A stretch of 45,840 bases of DNA from Ectocarpus siliculosus (GCA_000310025.1 FN648765.1:1-45840); one strand, 5' to 3'; shown: positions 32,586-44,192, counted from the stretch's first letter. Translations and numbers: made by a program. Notes: generated by a model from the letters alone, not told the origin.

Positions 32586-35567
32586 GACTGGGTTACACAT
32601 TGATAGTAGATGTTTAGGAGGTATTTTCGGTATTACAGGGAGGGGGGGGGTTCTATAACAGAACCTCGGGGATAAAAGCGAGCAACGGCAGCAGAACAAT
32701 ATTACTGCTGCTTGCTGTGAAGCGGAGCGCGGTGCTGCTGCTTGGTACAGGTCGCTGGGTACTCCTGTAGGGAAGAGCAGCTGGGGTGGTTGGCAGTTGA
32801 GGTAGCGTAGAGGAGGTTACAGATGCATAGTGTGTATTCTATACTGCTTTCAGCTCGGAAAAGGAAGAGAGAGACAGCAACCAGCCAGCCCAGCCCAGCA
32901 GCTCGCGAGCTGCACCCGACCGCAGAAATGAAATAATGCACCCGCGCTCGTACCCGCCTCCGGGTGTGCACTTGTAGCCTTGATTTCCGCCTTGGTTCCT
33001 CCAGCTTCGGCAGTAGAGATGTAGTGCAGCAAGCTTATGTACCCTGTGGTCTTATTGCAGCTCCATGATTTACCAACGTGAGACGGTCTTCAAGGCATAC
33101 GGCGTACGTACGGGGTGACACAAGATACCACACACCCTGGACCGATTTCAAAAGCTCCAACCATCCACGACGCAGAGGATGTTTCAACGCCACCCAACGC
33201 CACCATTTGAGGCACCGCCACAATTACTTCTGTGGAGTACATCCAATCTTTAAAAATCGGTTTGAGTATGTGGTGTCTTGGTAACTACTGGAACAGTCAC
33301 ATTAACATCTCTTACCACGATATCACCCAACGGTCTCTTCCGAACACAGCAGTGCGCTTCATAAACAAACCCTGTCTCCCGGTCTGTCTGCCCTCTCAGC
33401 TTAGCAGCCTTCATTTTTCGTTTTCCTTTTCCCTCGAAGCACTTGGGGTGCTTTTCTCGTGAGCCTTACTTAACTCCTTGTTGGACTACAGTAGTACAAG
33501 CTAGAGATTGTATCACATTTATTTTGGGCTGGAGCTGCCGGCGTACTGCCCTACCCGCCGTTTACGTGGCTCCGCGAGAAAAAGAAATGATGACGGACTG
33601 CACGGAGAGGTGGTACAGGTGAACGGTGCACGGAAAGGTGCTACAAGTGAACCGTGCCTGATTCTGCGACTCGTTTCCTCTCGGTATCACAGTCGTGCTA
33701 CTGCTGTCACCAGTCATTTTTGTCGCTGTTCTTTCTCACGCCAACAGAAGGCAGGGGAAGAGTTGGGGTGCACCCAGTGGTTGCGGCTGGGTTGTTTGTA
33801 GATATGTTAACTTGGTCTCAATGCGTGGAGTTGCGATGCAGATGAGCAAACGGGAGAAAAGCATTAATTGAGTACTGCTGACGTATCGATTTTTAGTGGG
33901 AAAGAATTGCTGCAAAGCAAAGGTGCCAACTGGGTAAATACGTACGCACGTGTTTGCCAACCAATAGCACTGTAGTACGACAAGTTCTGGTCACGATCAA
34001 GGGCAACTTCGGGTCACGATGTAGGGGTATCGATGGCCCTATCAGCGTTCTGGTATGTATCTGATACCGCTCTCCTTGTAGAATCTCGTATCCGGTAGAC
34101 CTCCTGCTAGTAGACAACGAACGAACGCCTATACACCCATCGCGGCTACCTTGATCGACCGTTCCAGAGGATTACCTAAGATTGTTTCCCGACTGTGCCG
34201 CCAAGACGATGGCTTTTTTCGTACTCTCTGCATATATATATAGAAGGGCAGCGATCGATGCCATCGTGTTTCAGGATGCACGCCCAAGTACGTTTTACTT
34301 TCACGTAGAAGGCATCCTACGGTTGTGTCTCGGTTTCGGCCAAAACCGGCGGAGGCCGTTGAGAGCGCAAACCGCAAAGACGTGTAGAAATAATCGTTTT
34401 GCTTCAGTTTTTTTGCGTTGCCGAGCTCCACACGTGCCCTGGACGAGTCTAGCGGCCATTCAATAGGGCCCGGCGTGCCGTTGGGCGGTCCATCTTCGGG
34501 GTCGAAAAAAATCGCTCTGTTGTATTTTTTGGGCGGGTGGGGCGGGGGTTAACGAGACCCCTAGAGGAGGCCATGCTAGTGCCAATCGTTTTCTTTTTCT
34601 TACAGAAAGTGGTTTCCGGGGTCCTTGTGTACACAACTGTTTGTGGAGAAAACATCAAGTGCGCCGTGCGTCTCTGACACGATGCCGTGAGTGCTCTGGA
34701 AGGGGTGGGTAATGGTCAAAATGGCGTTACCTGATTTCGGACGCTGGGGGGGAGGGCACGCGTGAGCGTTTTTCGGGATTGTTTGAGGGACCTTCCGCTC
34801 TAGCGACGTTCCACCACGCTTGATGGGTCCATGCACACATTTGGTGGAGAGTAGCGCAGTCCCGGAGCACCTGGGCCGTCATGAACACCGTCAACGCACC
34901 GAAACAAGGCCTTTCAATTACGACGTGAACGAGGTGTTGACTTAAAATTGACAGAGAATCTTTCGTTTTTCTCGCGTACCTAGAACGGGCCTAGCCCCGA
35001 GAGTACATGCCACGTGAATAGAATCTGTGCATTTGCGCCAAGTAGCTGTTTACGGTTTCTTGCCGTACGCTCGCGCAAAGTAACAGGGCCAAGAAAAAGC
35101 GCTAAAGATCCGTTTTACATCAGATTATTTGCGCTGCCGACTTTGCTATTTGCTTGAAGCGACCGGAAAGAGATTCATATACGACCCACCAGGCCTCCTT
35201 TCATTTGCCTATGCTGCGCCTGTATATGTCACTTTTTCCTACCGGGTCCTGGGATAGCGTTGATCGGGTGCACTCATGCAATCCCTTCGCTGTTGGTCGT
35301 TTCCCATGAGGACGCAAAGTTTTCATTCGATAGTTAAATGCCAATCCGCGAAAAGAATATTTTCCAGACGTTACCCACACCGCTGCGGGTGCCTGGGGCA
35401 AGGTATCGAAAAAATCACTCAAATGATCTGAATTGTACCTCTCTTTCGAACTTGGACGCACGCGAATCCGAATGGTCCTCGTCTCTACCCTCACCTACTT
35501 CTACGCACACACCTCCTCCTTGGCCTTTGGTTCCTCGGCTGCGACTCCGAAAACAAGGGGCATAATT
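32586..35567. other. Unassigned part of the 9-kb block
   Basis: Includes a nine-G run near 32641, a 6-bp-stem hairpin GGTTCT..AGAACC (about 32648), TATA-like GGATAAAAG near 32670, and CTG-rich sequence. Only short ORFs occur. No known element ends were recognised. Confidence 0.35.
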
Positions 35568-36095
35568 CTACAGAAAAAAAAGTCGTGCTCGGCCGAACTG
35601 ATCATACCGCAATTGCAAAGGCTGCTCACAACAGCAACGCCCGGCCAACCAAATCTCCACCTTACAAACAGCTATTCGACTGCTTCTATGTTGACGTACG
35701 GAGTCGACCAACAAGTGTAGAGTACGGTGGTTGATGGCCTCATTCTCGATCTCATTGACGAGCGTTACCATGAAGGAAAACCGGTCGAACCCCATGGTAT
35801 TGATCATCCCCAAAAACTTCTTCTTCTTCGCGTGACTTTGTTCGTGTACGTTACAGTTGACTCCTGCCAACTGACTGCAAGTATTAAGCTGGCCGTATTT
35901 ATCGCGGCAGTCGGAGCCGTGATTAAAGTCGTGAAGGTGATCAGGCGCAAAATACAGTCCGGCCTTCTCCCCGTTGTACGGGTGGGGAACACGCTCTTTC
36001 GGCGTGTCGTCAGGTTGGATGTTGAAGCAGACAGAAAACCCAGCAACCTTTCCGTCCTTGTCCGCGCTTTCGCCGGGGTTGCCGTTCGAACATCA
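35568..36095 (-). CDS. Exon of unknown gene in the 9-kb block
   Basis: A long open frame on the minus strand reads DKDGKVAGFSVCFNIQPDDT, then GEKAGLYFAPDHLHDFNHGS, then KKKKFLGMINTMGFDRFSFM and VTLVNEIENEAINHR. Composition is that of a folded protein with no low complexity. A TGA precedes the frame and no acceptor fits the phase-1 end of the upstream exon (36316-36463). Either a one-base frameshift or an undetected exon lies between. A plus-strand ORF over the same bases (35727-36140) is probably its shadow. No family was recognised. Confidence 0.4.
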
Positions 36096-36315
36096 AATCT
36101 GAATGAACTTCGGACAGTGTACTGCCGCACCAAATGCTGACCCCGGAGCGCAGAGCTTGAACTGAACAACAAATGGGAGAACAGGAGGTGGGGGGGGGCG
36201 ACCTTTTTAGGGTGTTGACGCACTCAACGAAGGGGGCAAATGTTTGAACTTGTATGCACGCACGAACAAGAAGAAGCGCTAAACACATGGTTATGATGTG
36301 TTTCTCAGCACAAAC

Positions 36316-38070
36316 CTCCAAACACATTCATGGCCAGTTGTTGGCGGGGCGTTAAAGTCGGGCGGCATGGCACCGCAAGGAAGGTAGTAAACCGCTTGCC
36401 TGCGATATTCTTCTTTTCGTCGTCTTCCGGCCCGAGCTTTTCGGCGATGTATATCTCCTTCTCCTGCGGGGGAACGCCGACACGCACCGGGTGATATTAA
36501 CGGTTTACTTGATCATCATGTACTGGTCATACAGATATCTGACAGGGACAGGGACGACGGGATTCTAGCAATCTACAACACGGACCCGAGTGCACACACC
36601 TCTGAGTACTGCAACATCACCGCGTCCATTTGTCCATCATCTGCCCGGACCTCAACGTACTGCTGATCCATCTCCGGCACGAAGTGCACGGAAAGGAATT
36701 CCCCCATTTGGGGGGGTGGGAGTTTCTCGTAGAACGGAGGCAGTGTTGGTACTTGCTCAGTATCGAATCCCCCCGCTATCTTGAGCACATGGGCGGACAT
36801 GGGCGGAAAAATATCTGTACGCCTTCAGATGCCCCAGCCCATCCCTGTATGGCACGAGCGCGTCCACCTCCTCCTTGCTTTCTTCCGTTTCGAGCATCCT
36901 CACGATCACGCTCACACGCGCGTGGAGCACTGCTACAACCTCCATGAGATCAACGGAGTACCGGCTCCGGCCGTGCAACGAACGTAGAAGGTTCCTAGCA
37001 AGGGTAGCGAAAGACTCCCCGTACAGACCATTACACCCTTCCCTCGCATACAGGTCGATGAGGGCAGCGAGGTCGGTGCCACGCTGAACCCGTGGGTTAA
37101 GTCCCGCGTCGCGCAGCACGTTGTACACGTTGTCTTGGGTGCATTTTGCCTCTGCCTGTGGCTTCCCACGCCCATTCCCGCTGCCGCCAACATGGACCCC
37201 TTCCGTCGCCAGGGAAGGGATATCGACGTTGCCGGCGCCATCCCGCGGGAGTGCACCTTCATTCTCGATCACACCAGGCGCCCTACTGTGGGCGGTTGGT
37301 CCTAAACGGCACATCAAATCTGTGATGAGAAGGATCGGAAAAAACTGCAACCACGCACGGCAGCCACAGACGACGGGTGAACCGGGATGATGAAGGCAAC
37401 GTCAAAATAGTGTACCATGTTCCAAGACGGCAGTAGCCGGACCTAGTCGGGAATGGGGATCAATCACTCGGCAAGCATGGGGTTATGTCTGCGTCTTTAC
37501 GGGAGGGCCGGCCTAAACGAACAAATATTAATATTGTCTTCGAAGTCTGTGATTCGGACAAAAGGAAAATAGCGACTTCTAACACTTTCGAGTCTTGAAT
37601 CCTAAGGTCAGGTTCGGACCCAATATGGCCTGACAAAATCAGGATTATTTTCACGGAGTGCTGTATTGATCTTTTCCCGCCCAGTGTAAAGAGCCCCAGG
37701 GCAAAGGAACGCTCCGTTTGGCGGTAAGTAATTTTCAACGTTCATACTTTTGGGTTACGACTTCGTACTTTGCAGATAGGCTGATAGACGCGCTGGGCTC
37801 CTCCATTAAGCTAATTATTTCCCAACTTCACGACCTACTTTGCAGAACAGGAATATGTCGGCCACGTCGACGGGTCCCTCCGGCCGCAGCAGGATCATGT
37901 GCATTATTTGCACCCCATCGGATACCGAGTAGAACCCCTCAACACCAGTCGTCGCAGAAGAGCCCCGACCCATCAGCGCCTTGGAGCATTCCACGCTGCC
38001 GCCAGTGTCTTTGAGGGCCTTCTCGTAGAGCCTCGTGAACAGGTCCCGCATCAAGGGTACAGTTTCGGGC
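36316..38070 (-). CDS. Exons of unknown gene in the 9-kb block
   Basis: Minus-strand exons with matching phase: 38070-37839 (LFTRLYEKALKDTGG, GFYSVSDGVQIMHMILLRP; donor GTAGGT, phase 0). The second runs from 37344 to about 36800 (acceptor TTGCAG, phase 0; CTQDNVYNVLRDAGLNPRV, DLYAREGCNGLYGESF). The third runs from about 36826 to 36600 (GEFLSVHFVPEMDQQYVEV; donor GAG|GTGTGT). The fourth is 36463-36316 (acceptor CCCGCAG, phase 0; EKEIYIAEKLGPEDDEKKN; donor G|GTTTGT). The second and third exons overlap in different frames, so that junction is unresolved or carries a frameshift. The protein is alpha/beta-like with no recognised domain. Whether it belongs to the same gene as 39103-40814 is unknown. 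Confidence 0.45.
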
Positions 38071-38678
38071 CTGGTGTCGGGTGTACGGCAAGAGGGACAC
38101 AAAAGACGGCAGCATGGCTAAGCTTCTGTCAGGCATCTCAGGAGTAGATGTTCCCGGCCCAGTGACGGCATGTAAGACCGGTATTAGGGGTCGAGAGTGA
38201 AAAAACACGCACACCAAATAATCGAGTGGATCCACAGTATTCGTGAGGATGCTCTCTTCGCAGCGTTCGAATGAGCGCATCGGAAGCGGTTGCTTCGTCT
38301 TCTGAAGATAGTTACGGCCCTATTATCACTACCGCAGAAGGCACTTCGCCCCACCAAAACCGCAATTACTCAACACATACGGCGCCCCAACAGTAAAATT
38401 GGTATGTTGTTTGGAAAGCCCTCCTTTCAGGAGTATTACACTGCGGCGGTGGGATGATTTCCGACCCGCTTTGGTGTGGACCGCAGCAGAACAACCGTAG
38501 CATGGAAACTAAAACTAAAAAAAACTTCTCCATAATTGTCGCTTCGGATTTTTTCCGTGGGGCAATATGATGATAGGTTGATGTGTATCTACTTGCGCGC
38601 TATAAAAAAACAATCACGGAAAATGTCTGTCAACGTTGCAGGTATAGAAGTGCGTATGTCACGTCTGAACCCGTGTTG

Positions 38679-38770
38679 GTATGAACCGGATATACATGAC
38701 CTCGTGTACACGGTCCGGGATTCAAATTAGAAGACATCGGTTCGAGGCCGATGTCCGGCGCCTATTTTTT
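38679..38770 (+). other. Pol III-like hairpin with TTCGAGG loop and T6
   Basis: ACATCGG (38734-38740) and CCGATGT (38748-38754) form a perfect 7-bp stem around TTCGAGG. This gives a near B box, GGTTCGAGGCC, and six T follow at 38765-38770. It resembles the 3' half of a tRNA or SINE with a Pol III terminator, but the anticodon and D arms do not fold. A functional tRNA is unlikely. Confidence 0.3.
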
Positions 38771-39099
38771 CCCGTGCCTTTCATTCAGCATACATACATG
38801 ACATGTTTTTTAATCTTGGAATGTAAACTGCTTCTACTTACTTTTGACTGGGTACAGTCACTGCTTCACGGGCATGACGTATGTGCAAAAAACTTCCGGA
38901 TTCATTGCCGCACTCAACATTTCTGACCGGTCATCTAAAATCGGTCTCAAATGCCGGCACTGCCGTATCTCCTCGAAAACAGACATCTCTACGCCAAACC
39001 GTGCCCATGTACAGTTCGATACCTGCTGGCTTCAGTGTATTCCGTACCATCCCGCTCCATAAAAGGCCGAAAACCAGCTTGGAGCACAACATACAGTGC

Positions 39100-40814
39100 T
39101 CACTGAACAGTAGTCTTCTTCCCATTCTCCCGCAAGCATCTCTTGTAGAGGGCCTTCAATCTGTCCATTGTCGCGCCATTCAGGGCCGCCAGTGTCGATT
39201 CCGCTGATTCCCTCACCCAAGCGATGAGCTCGTTGTAGTCCAATCCCTCCAAGTCTTGGTTTCTCCCGACGGCCGCTCTTGCCGCAAGAACAAATATGTT
39301 CGACTTTCGGTTGTGCCGGCAGAACGTTATCGGTGTCGTGTACACGAACTGCAGCCGCTTCGAGAAAACCATGGGCGAAAGCATGCTCAGCGTAAGCCAA
39401 CAACCCGTTAGGTCCATGTCAATCACTTGTTTTTCTCGCTGAGCCAGGAACCTCTCCAGTGTCATGTTGTTGGTCGCCAGCTTATTGCAGCCATCGCAAG
39501 ATGTTATCAGAGGGAAATACCCCGCGGCTATGCTGGAAAACTCGAACCGATGATCCGTGAGAGCCTCGAAAGCGAGGTAGACTTCTGGCAGTGATCGGGT
39601 CAGACCGTCCATCCCCGTCGAAACCCTTGCAGCGGAAAAAAAGAGGAGAAAAACGAACACAAGGCATCCGATTCCATCCGATTCCAGAGGAGGGGTCGTT
39701 ACAGAGGCAAGTGCCATCCAGCCCGTTCAGGTTCAGGGAAGTCGAAATTAAGGAAGACAGTTACATTTGAAATATGCAATATCGAATTCCCTACACACGT
39801 CGGGCCTAGCTAACATACCAGCAAACACAAGACAATGAAAGTCGTCAGCCTTGGTTTCTTCAGCCCTTCTGAGACGAACCGCGTCACGTTTGGGTGCCGG
39901 AGCATTACGTTTATTCACATCGAAACAGATTCCTGGACACGGGGACTCAACAAGGGGTCGTGGACCGAACCAAATATTAGAAAAAGGTGGGCATGGTGTA
40001 CAGAGGAGGTGATGCTCGAAACCCGACCATGCTACAGCACTGCTTGACCCGTCCTCCAGGACTCTAAACTGAGGAACTCGCATACCTCCCTGTATTCACC
40101 TTGTTGCCGGTTTGGTTCTCCCACCCACATCAAATCGGTTTCCAGGTGCTGCAAGAGACCTCGCCATGCTGTCGTGATGGGTGTGCCACCGCGAACGAGC
40201 GCCCTAACCTCCAGTAGCAACTCGATGTGGACAGCTGTCTCTCCGAATACGAAGTACCCGTGTTGTTGCCACTCGTCGCCCGGCACCCCTCGCACGTTGC
40301 GGCAAAATGTACACCCCTTTTTCTCGATTACTATGTCCACAAAGTTTTGTCCTGAGAGACAAGAGAAGGGTCGCAATTGCAAAGCCAAAGTCAAATCCCA
40401 CACTACTTACTGAATTCTGACACGCAAGATTCATTCGCATGACAGCTAATCTGCACAGAAATAGACCCCATCTGTTGTACATCAGTTCCTTTACCTATAT
40501 TCTGTGGCTCTTGCGGTTGGAACATGAGAACTACTTGACCTAGAATTTTGGAAGTGCGCAAATCTTTCGCACTAGTGGTATGCGTTACCCGACTGCCTAT
40601 TAACTAACCTGCTTCGAACTGCCGTCCACCCTATCTAATGCCCCGTGCACACTACAAAAACAAAAACTGTGGCAACGAGGGGGGAATGGCGCACCTGTCT
40701 TACAGCTATCGCTTCTTGTCTGTCCAAAACGACGTAGTCCCGAAGGCATGCTGCGCACACGTTCTCGTGACAAGGGATGTCGCTGCCCTCGACCAGAAAT
40801 CTGGCGGGCTCCTG
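39100..40814 (-). CDS. Unknown multi-exon gene with Cys-rich (possibly RING-like) N-terminal part
   Basis: Exon 40814-40704 reads EGSDIPCHENVCAACLRDYV and ends at GCT|GTAAGA. Exon 40351-40086 starts after CTCTCAG and reads NFVDIVIEKKGCTFCRNVRG, then GYFVFGETAVHIELLLEVRAL; its donor is GAG|GTATGC. A third exon lies between about 39640 and 39100 (TGA): LPEVYLAFEALTDHRFEF, ITSCDGCNKLATNNMTLERF, MDRLKALYKRCLREN. The CHxxxCxxCL and CxxC pairs recall the second half of a RING finger, but the first Cys pair was not found. Phases between the three exons do not fully agree, so exons are missing or the gene is decaying. A further candidate 5' exon lies at about 41137-40907. Function unknown. Confidence 0.45.
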
Positions 40815-41306
40815 CTGATAGATGGTGCTTGGGGTTGACGGGGAACCTTAACACACCGATGATCTTCATCAGCTGCTTCATTTTCCGAGAAAAGCTCGTC
40901 TTCCGCTCACCCCCCACGTTCCACTCTGCTCTCCCGGTGCCAACCTCCACGCTTCTTCCACCCTCCACCACCCACACCCATGCTGTTCTTGAAATGGTCG
41001 CCCAAAACGCCAAGCCCGACCACCAAGGTGTGTTGGCACTTCTTCTGTCCTTCCGGCTTGGAGTGCGCCACGCTACAAGCAGCTCCACTATTTGCCTGCA
41101 TGTTTCCGGATAAATCAAAGGCAAACACGCCGGTCAATGCACAATTGTTGACAGGGACCTTCCCGCGAATTAATTTTGGACCTCTCTCTCAAAGGGAGAG
41201 GGCACGCGGACGAGAACACGCGTCTGCGATCCCCACTAACAGTTCCAATCGAACCAAAGCTTGCAGCACCAGCAGAGGGACGATTTACAGCAGATACATA
41301 AGGGTT

Positions 41307-41816
41307 CTAGCCCGAGTCTAGAAGACTACTGCTCCCAACTCTCACGCGGGACATGCCAAGGCCTTGGGCACTGCTGCCCTTACCTCCCGCAGTCCTGCCA
41401 GTAGCATCTACAGGATGCCAACCGGCGTCGGTTCCGCCGCTGGCTCTACCACCAGCAGAGGAACGACAAACAACAATTGCACGAAGGTTCAAGCCTGAGT
41501 CTGCAAGACTACTACTCCCAACCCACATGCTGGACATGCCAAAGCCTTGGACACTACTGTCCGTACCTCCCACAGTCCTGCCAGTGACATCCGATTGATG
41601 CACACCAGCATACTCTGTTTCGCCGCTTCCCGTCGCAGCAGCAAATGAAACAGAGGACTCCACCTGATCACCTCGTTGCCCAACAAGCGACTTGATTATG
41701 CTCGTGAGCTGGGACAACAGTGTCTCAATCGAATCCAGTCTCTCACCACCAATAACATCCTGCGAATCACCCGGAGGTGGGTCATCCACTTGATCCCCAG
41801 CAGGCCCACTCATCAC
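41307..41816 (-). pseudogene. Copia gag, N-terminal fragment
   Basis: ATG at 41813 lies about 90 bp inside the element end. The ORF encodes a low-complexity Gly/Ser/Thr protein with a short coiled-coil segment (LDSIETLLSQLTSIIKSLVG). It then has two copies of a repeat of about 60 residues (VTGRTVGGTDSSVQGFGMSS and ATGRTAGGKGSSAQGLGMSR). A TAG stop at 41307 interrupts the repeat. The frame continues in register beyond it to SFGSIGTVSG near 41231, where copia similarity ends. Confidence 0.6.
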
Positions 41817-41911
41817 GAAGCAAGGTGATCAATCTTCCTCCGTTCAGTCTTGACGTACAGCAGTCCAAGGGCAGCAGTCGACACACAGCAGCAATAATCA
41901 CTAACACACCC

Positions 41912-42329
41912 TGCAACTCTCTGTATGACTGAAAGTAGACGAATTGAGCTTTGAGAATTTTCTGCCCGCCAAGCAGCGGAAGCCCGCCAAGTAGCGGAGG
42001 ATATTGGTTATTGTAGCTTTGAGAATTTTCTGCCTGCCAAGCAGCGGAAGCCCGCCAAGTAGCAGAGGATATTGGTTTTTGTTTGTTTTGAGAATTTTCT
42101 GCCCGCCAAGCAGCGGAAGCCCGCCAAGTAGCGGAGGATATTGGTTTTTGTTTGTTTTGAGAATTTTCTGCCCGCCCAGCAGCGGAAGCCCGCCAAGCAG
42201 CGGAGGACACCAGGCGCGAAGATATTGGTTTTTGTTTGTTTTGTGAATATTTTGTTTTGTTTTGGAGATGATGGTACAGAAGAGGATTGGTATTTGCCGA
42301 AGCATGACGATGCATACGAGCAGGGGGGC
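41912..42329 (+). mobile_element. Right internal part of the non-autonomous LTR element
   Basis: It runs from the right copy of CACCC to the right LTR, and holds four tandem repeats and the polypurine tract. Confidence 0.75.
41953..42242. repeat. Four tandem 68-84 bp repeats derived from the element's own gag
   Basis: Units start at 41953, 42021, 42090 and 42159 with GAGAATTTTCTGCC. They continue as CCAAGCAGCGGAAGCCCGCC..AGCGGAGGA, then ATATTGGTTTTTGTTTG. The middle part matches 27539-27580 inside the gag-like ORF. The last unit also has CACCAGGCGCGAAGAT, which matches 27519-27534. These repeats are therefore rearranged copies of gag sequence placed near the 3' end. Confidence 0.85.
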
Positions 42330-42680
42330 TATTAGATATATTGGGGGTACTCGTAGCATAGTATGACGGGTTATCTTTGGTACACATACCCACGGAAATT
42401 GCAGTGATGGGGTACGAAGGGTCCAGAACTTTCTGGACATTTTCCTTGGAAGTGAGAAGAGTTTGATGGAGATTCGTATAGGTCTGTTTGGTACTTTAAC
42501 CGTGATGAGCGTGACGCGTGCTTGATGCCGTGACAGATTTACGAGCGCAAGCACGCCCCCGAAGAATACAATACTTTTGCATTACGTTTTCAACACGTTT
42601 CCTACCCATCCACGCTCCGCCATGAGCCACCCGCTTTGAGCTCCAACCACAAAGAACCGAGCCACCCGAATTATCGATCA
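42330..42680 (+). repeat. 3' LTR of the non-autonomous element
   Basis: It is the same length as the 27074-27424 copy and about 99% identical. It is preceded by GAGCAGGGGGGC and followed by the ACACC duplication. Confidence 0.9.
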
Positions 42681-42685
42681 ACACC

Positions 42686-44192
42686 AACTGGCTGACCAAT
42701 GAAATGTGTGTGTGTGTGCGTTCGTTTTCAGGCGGCAGGGTACACTCCTTTCGGCATGTATTCCTTAGTGTATGGGCCCGGGTTACCCGTGAAAAGCCAC
42801 AACAGCCATTCCCCTACCCTTTTGCCTGCGGCACCTTCAGTAGTCCATGCTAGAAGGGTTCAGCCGTTTCCCTCGTCGAGCGTGGAGACGAACATTGTAT
42901 TCATATGTGTGATCTTGTGATGCAATCCAAAGAGAGAATCGAACACCAACGTGCTACCTCAAAGTAAGCTTTCCGGTCGTCGAAAAACAAGCTCTAAACC
43001 AATCGGGCGTTCCGGGACGACCGTGACGACGGTTGTCTGCTCGGGGGCCATGTGGGAGTCATTCGGTGCTGGCAACGTTGGAGTGAAACGGTAGGGCCAG
43101 TTCCGCGTACACTCGATCCCGCGTATGTACAATATATGACGGTAGACCGTTCGTAGATGGCACCCCGGACGATAGTGACGGTCGGGGTAGGGAAAGCTGC
43201 TGTCTGCGGACGGCGACATGTGCTATTATTTGTCCTTCGAAGAATGCATACATACTGAAGCGATCAACTATCACGACACGATTCGATCGACAAAGATTTT
43301 TCGAATATTGTTTACCCCGATGGAGATCTGCTGGCGCTATTTTCTATTTTGTTGGATACTGTAAGACAGTTTCGCAAGAGTTTCGAAAAAAAAATCGAAC
43401 TGGCAAGAACAGGTCAGGGTTCACTCTTCACTTTTTTCATTCCCGAAAGAATCATCCGTATCGTAGAGCCAACCCATAGTACATTAACGGCCAAGTGTGA
43501 AGAGAACATTTGACACAACTGTTGGAGGTGCCGACGCAGGAGCCCTGGTGTGTGACATAGGTTTATGTAGGTAGCCCCCGCAGCCCTAAGGGGCTCACTG
43601 GCCGTGGCCCCGTCTCCGCACGTCGACACACCAACAACTGCCGGCCCGCACAGTTCTCAAGGAGCCCACTGGCCGCAGCCCCAACAACCAACAGCGAACC
43701 AGCACCTCAACACCTCAACCACAGCCTATTCGCTGGTATGCCGACCACCCAACTCAAGCTTTAGGTCTGGTTTCGCAACAAAGCGTTGGTGTAGGTGTGA
43801 AGTGGTCCACCAATCCGGTTAAGGCCAGCCCAAATGGATACTAAGATTATCAATCACATAGGTGTTAAATCTAGTCTACATTTCTAGTTTGCTTATTTAG
43901 TCCATCGCAAAGGAAAACAAGAGCAGAAGAACACAACAGACTAGGTATGCTATGAAGTAGCCTCTACCGAACCTTCCTGGACAAAAAAAGAAACAATCCA
44001 ATCGGGAAATCGGGAGGAAGGGCGCGACGGAAAAAACCTCAAGGAGAACCAGTAGTTCTCCGCTCACGAGAACTCCTTGATTGACCTTCAATCCTCATCC
44101 ACTCTCTTATGTCCTCGCTTTACACACCGGAACGAAGCACGACACAGCAGTAGAAGCGGCGGCAAAGTGACGTAAACTTCGAGACGATACTC
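42686..44192. other. Right flank; weak exon-like ORF only
   Basis: A minus-strand 86-codon ORF, 43219-42959, ends in TVVTVVPERPIGLELVFRR and could be an exon, but has no family signal. Degenerate GC-rich direct repeats (GCCC..GGGCTCACTGGCCG) occur at about 43575-43690. No gene is confidently called. Confidence 0.3.

Larger units (their letters stand above)
27862..41906 (-). mobile_element. Ty1/copia retrotransposon, nested and itself interrupted
   Basis: Ends are TGTTGGTAAACTCG at 27862 and AATAATCACTAACA at 41906. They are flanked by the 5-bp duplication CACCC (27857-27861 and 41907-41911). Read on the minus strand, the order is a truncated 5' LTR, gag start (41816-41307), a block of about 9 kb of unrelated sequence, the gag remainder (32235-31964), pol (31632-28264), polypurine tract and 3' LTR. 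The 5' LTR keeps only about 30 bp of homology to the 3' LTR (41877-41906 against 28152-28181, one difference). Most of it and the primer-binding site are gone, so this copy cannot replicate itself. Confidence 0.8.
27074..42680 (+). mobile_element. Non-autonomous LTR retroelement split by a nested copia insertion
   Basis: It is bounded by 351-bp direct LTRs (27074-27424 and 42330-42680) that differ at only three bases. It is flanked by the 5-bp target duplication ACACC (27069-27073 and 42681-42685). Without the nested insertion (27862-41906 plus one duplication copy) it would be about 1.56 kb, with an internal region of about 0.85 kb. It holds a gag-like ORF and a purine-rich tract (GAGCAGGGGGG) directly before the right LTR, which fixes plus orientation. 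It has no protease, integrase or reverse transcriptase, so it must have moved by borrowed machinery. The LTR termini are TA...CA instead of TG...CA. Confidence 0.85.

Noticed and set aside
35727-36140. Plus-strand 137-codon ORF with a hydrophobic stretch
   Set aside because: Overlaps the better-supported minus-strand exon and looks like its shadow.
37460-37738. 92-codon minus ORF between exons
   Set aside because: Falls in the intron between 37839 and 37344, with no splice support and random-looking composition.
32173-41240. 10-bp direct repeat CCCCACTAAC (32173-32182 and 41231-41240) as a target duplication of the 9-kb block
   Set aside because: The match lies in an in-frame gag repeat (GxVSG) that occurs twice on the left side alone, so homology of gag repeats explains it as well as a target duplication does.
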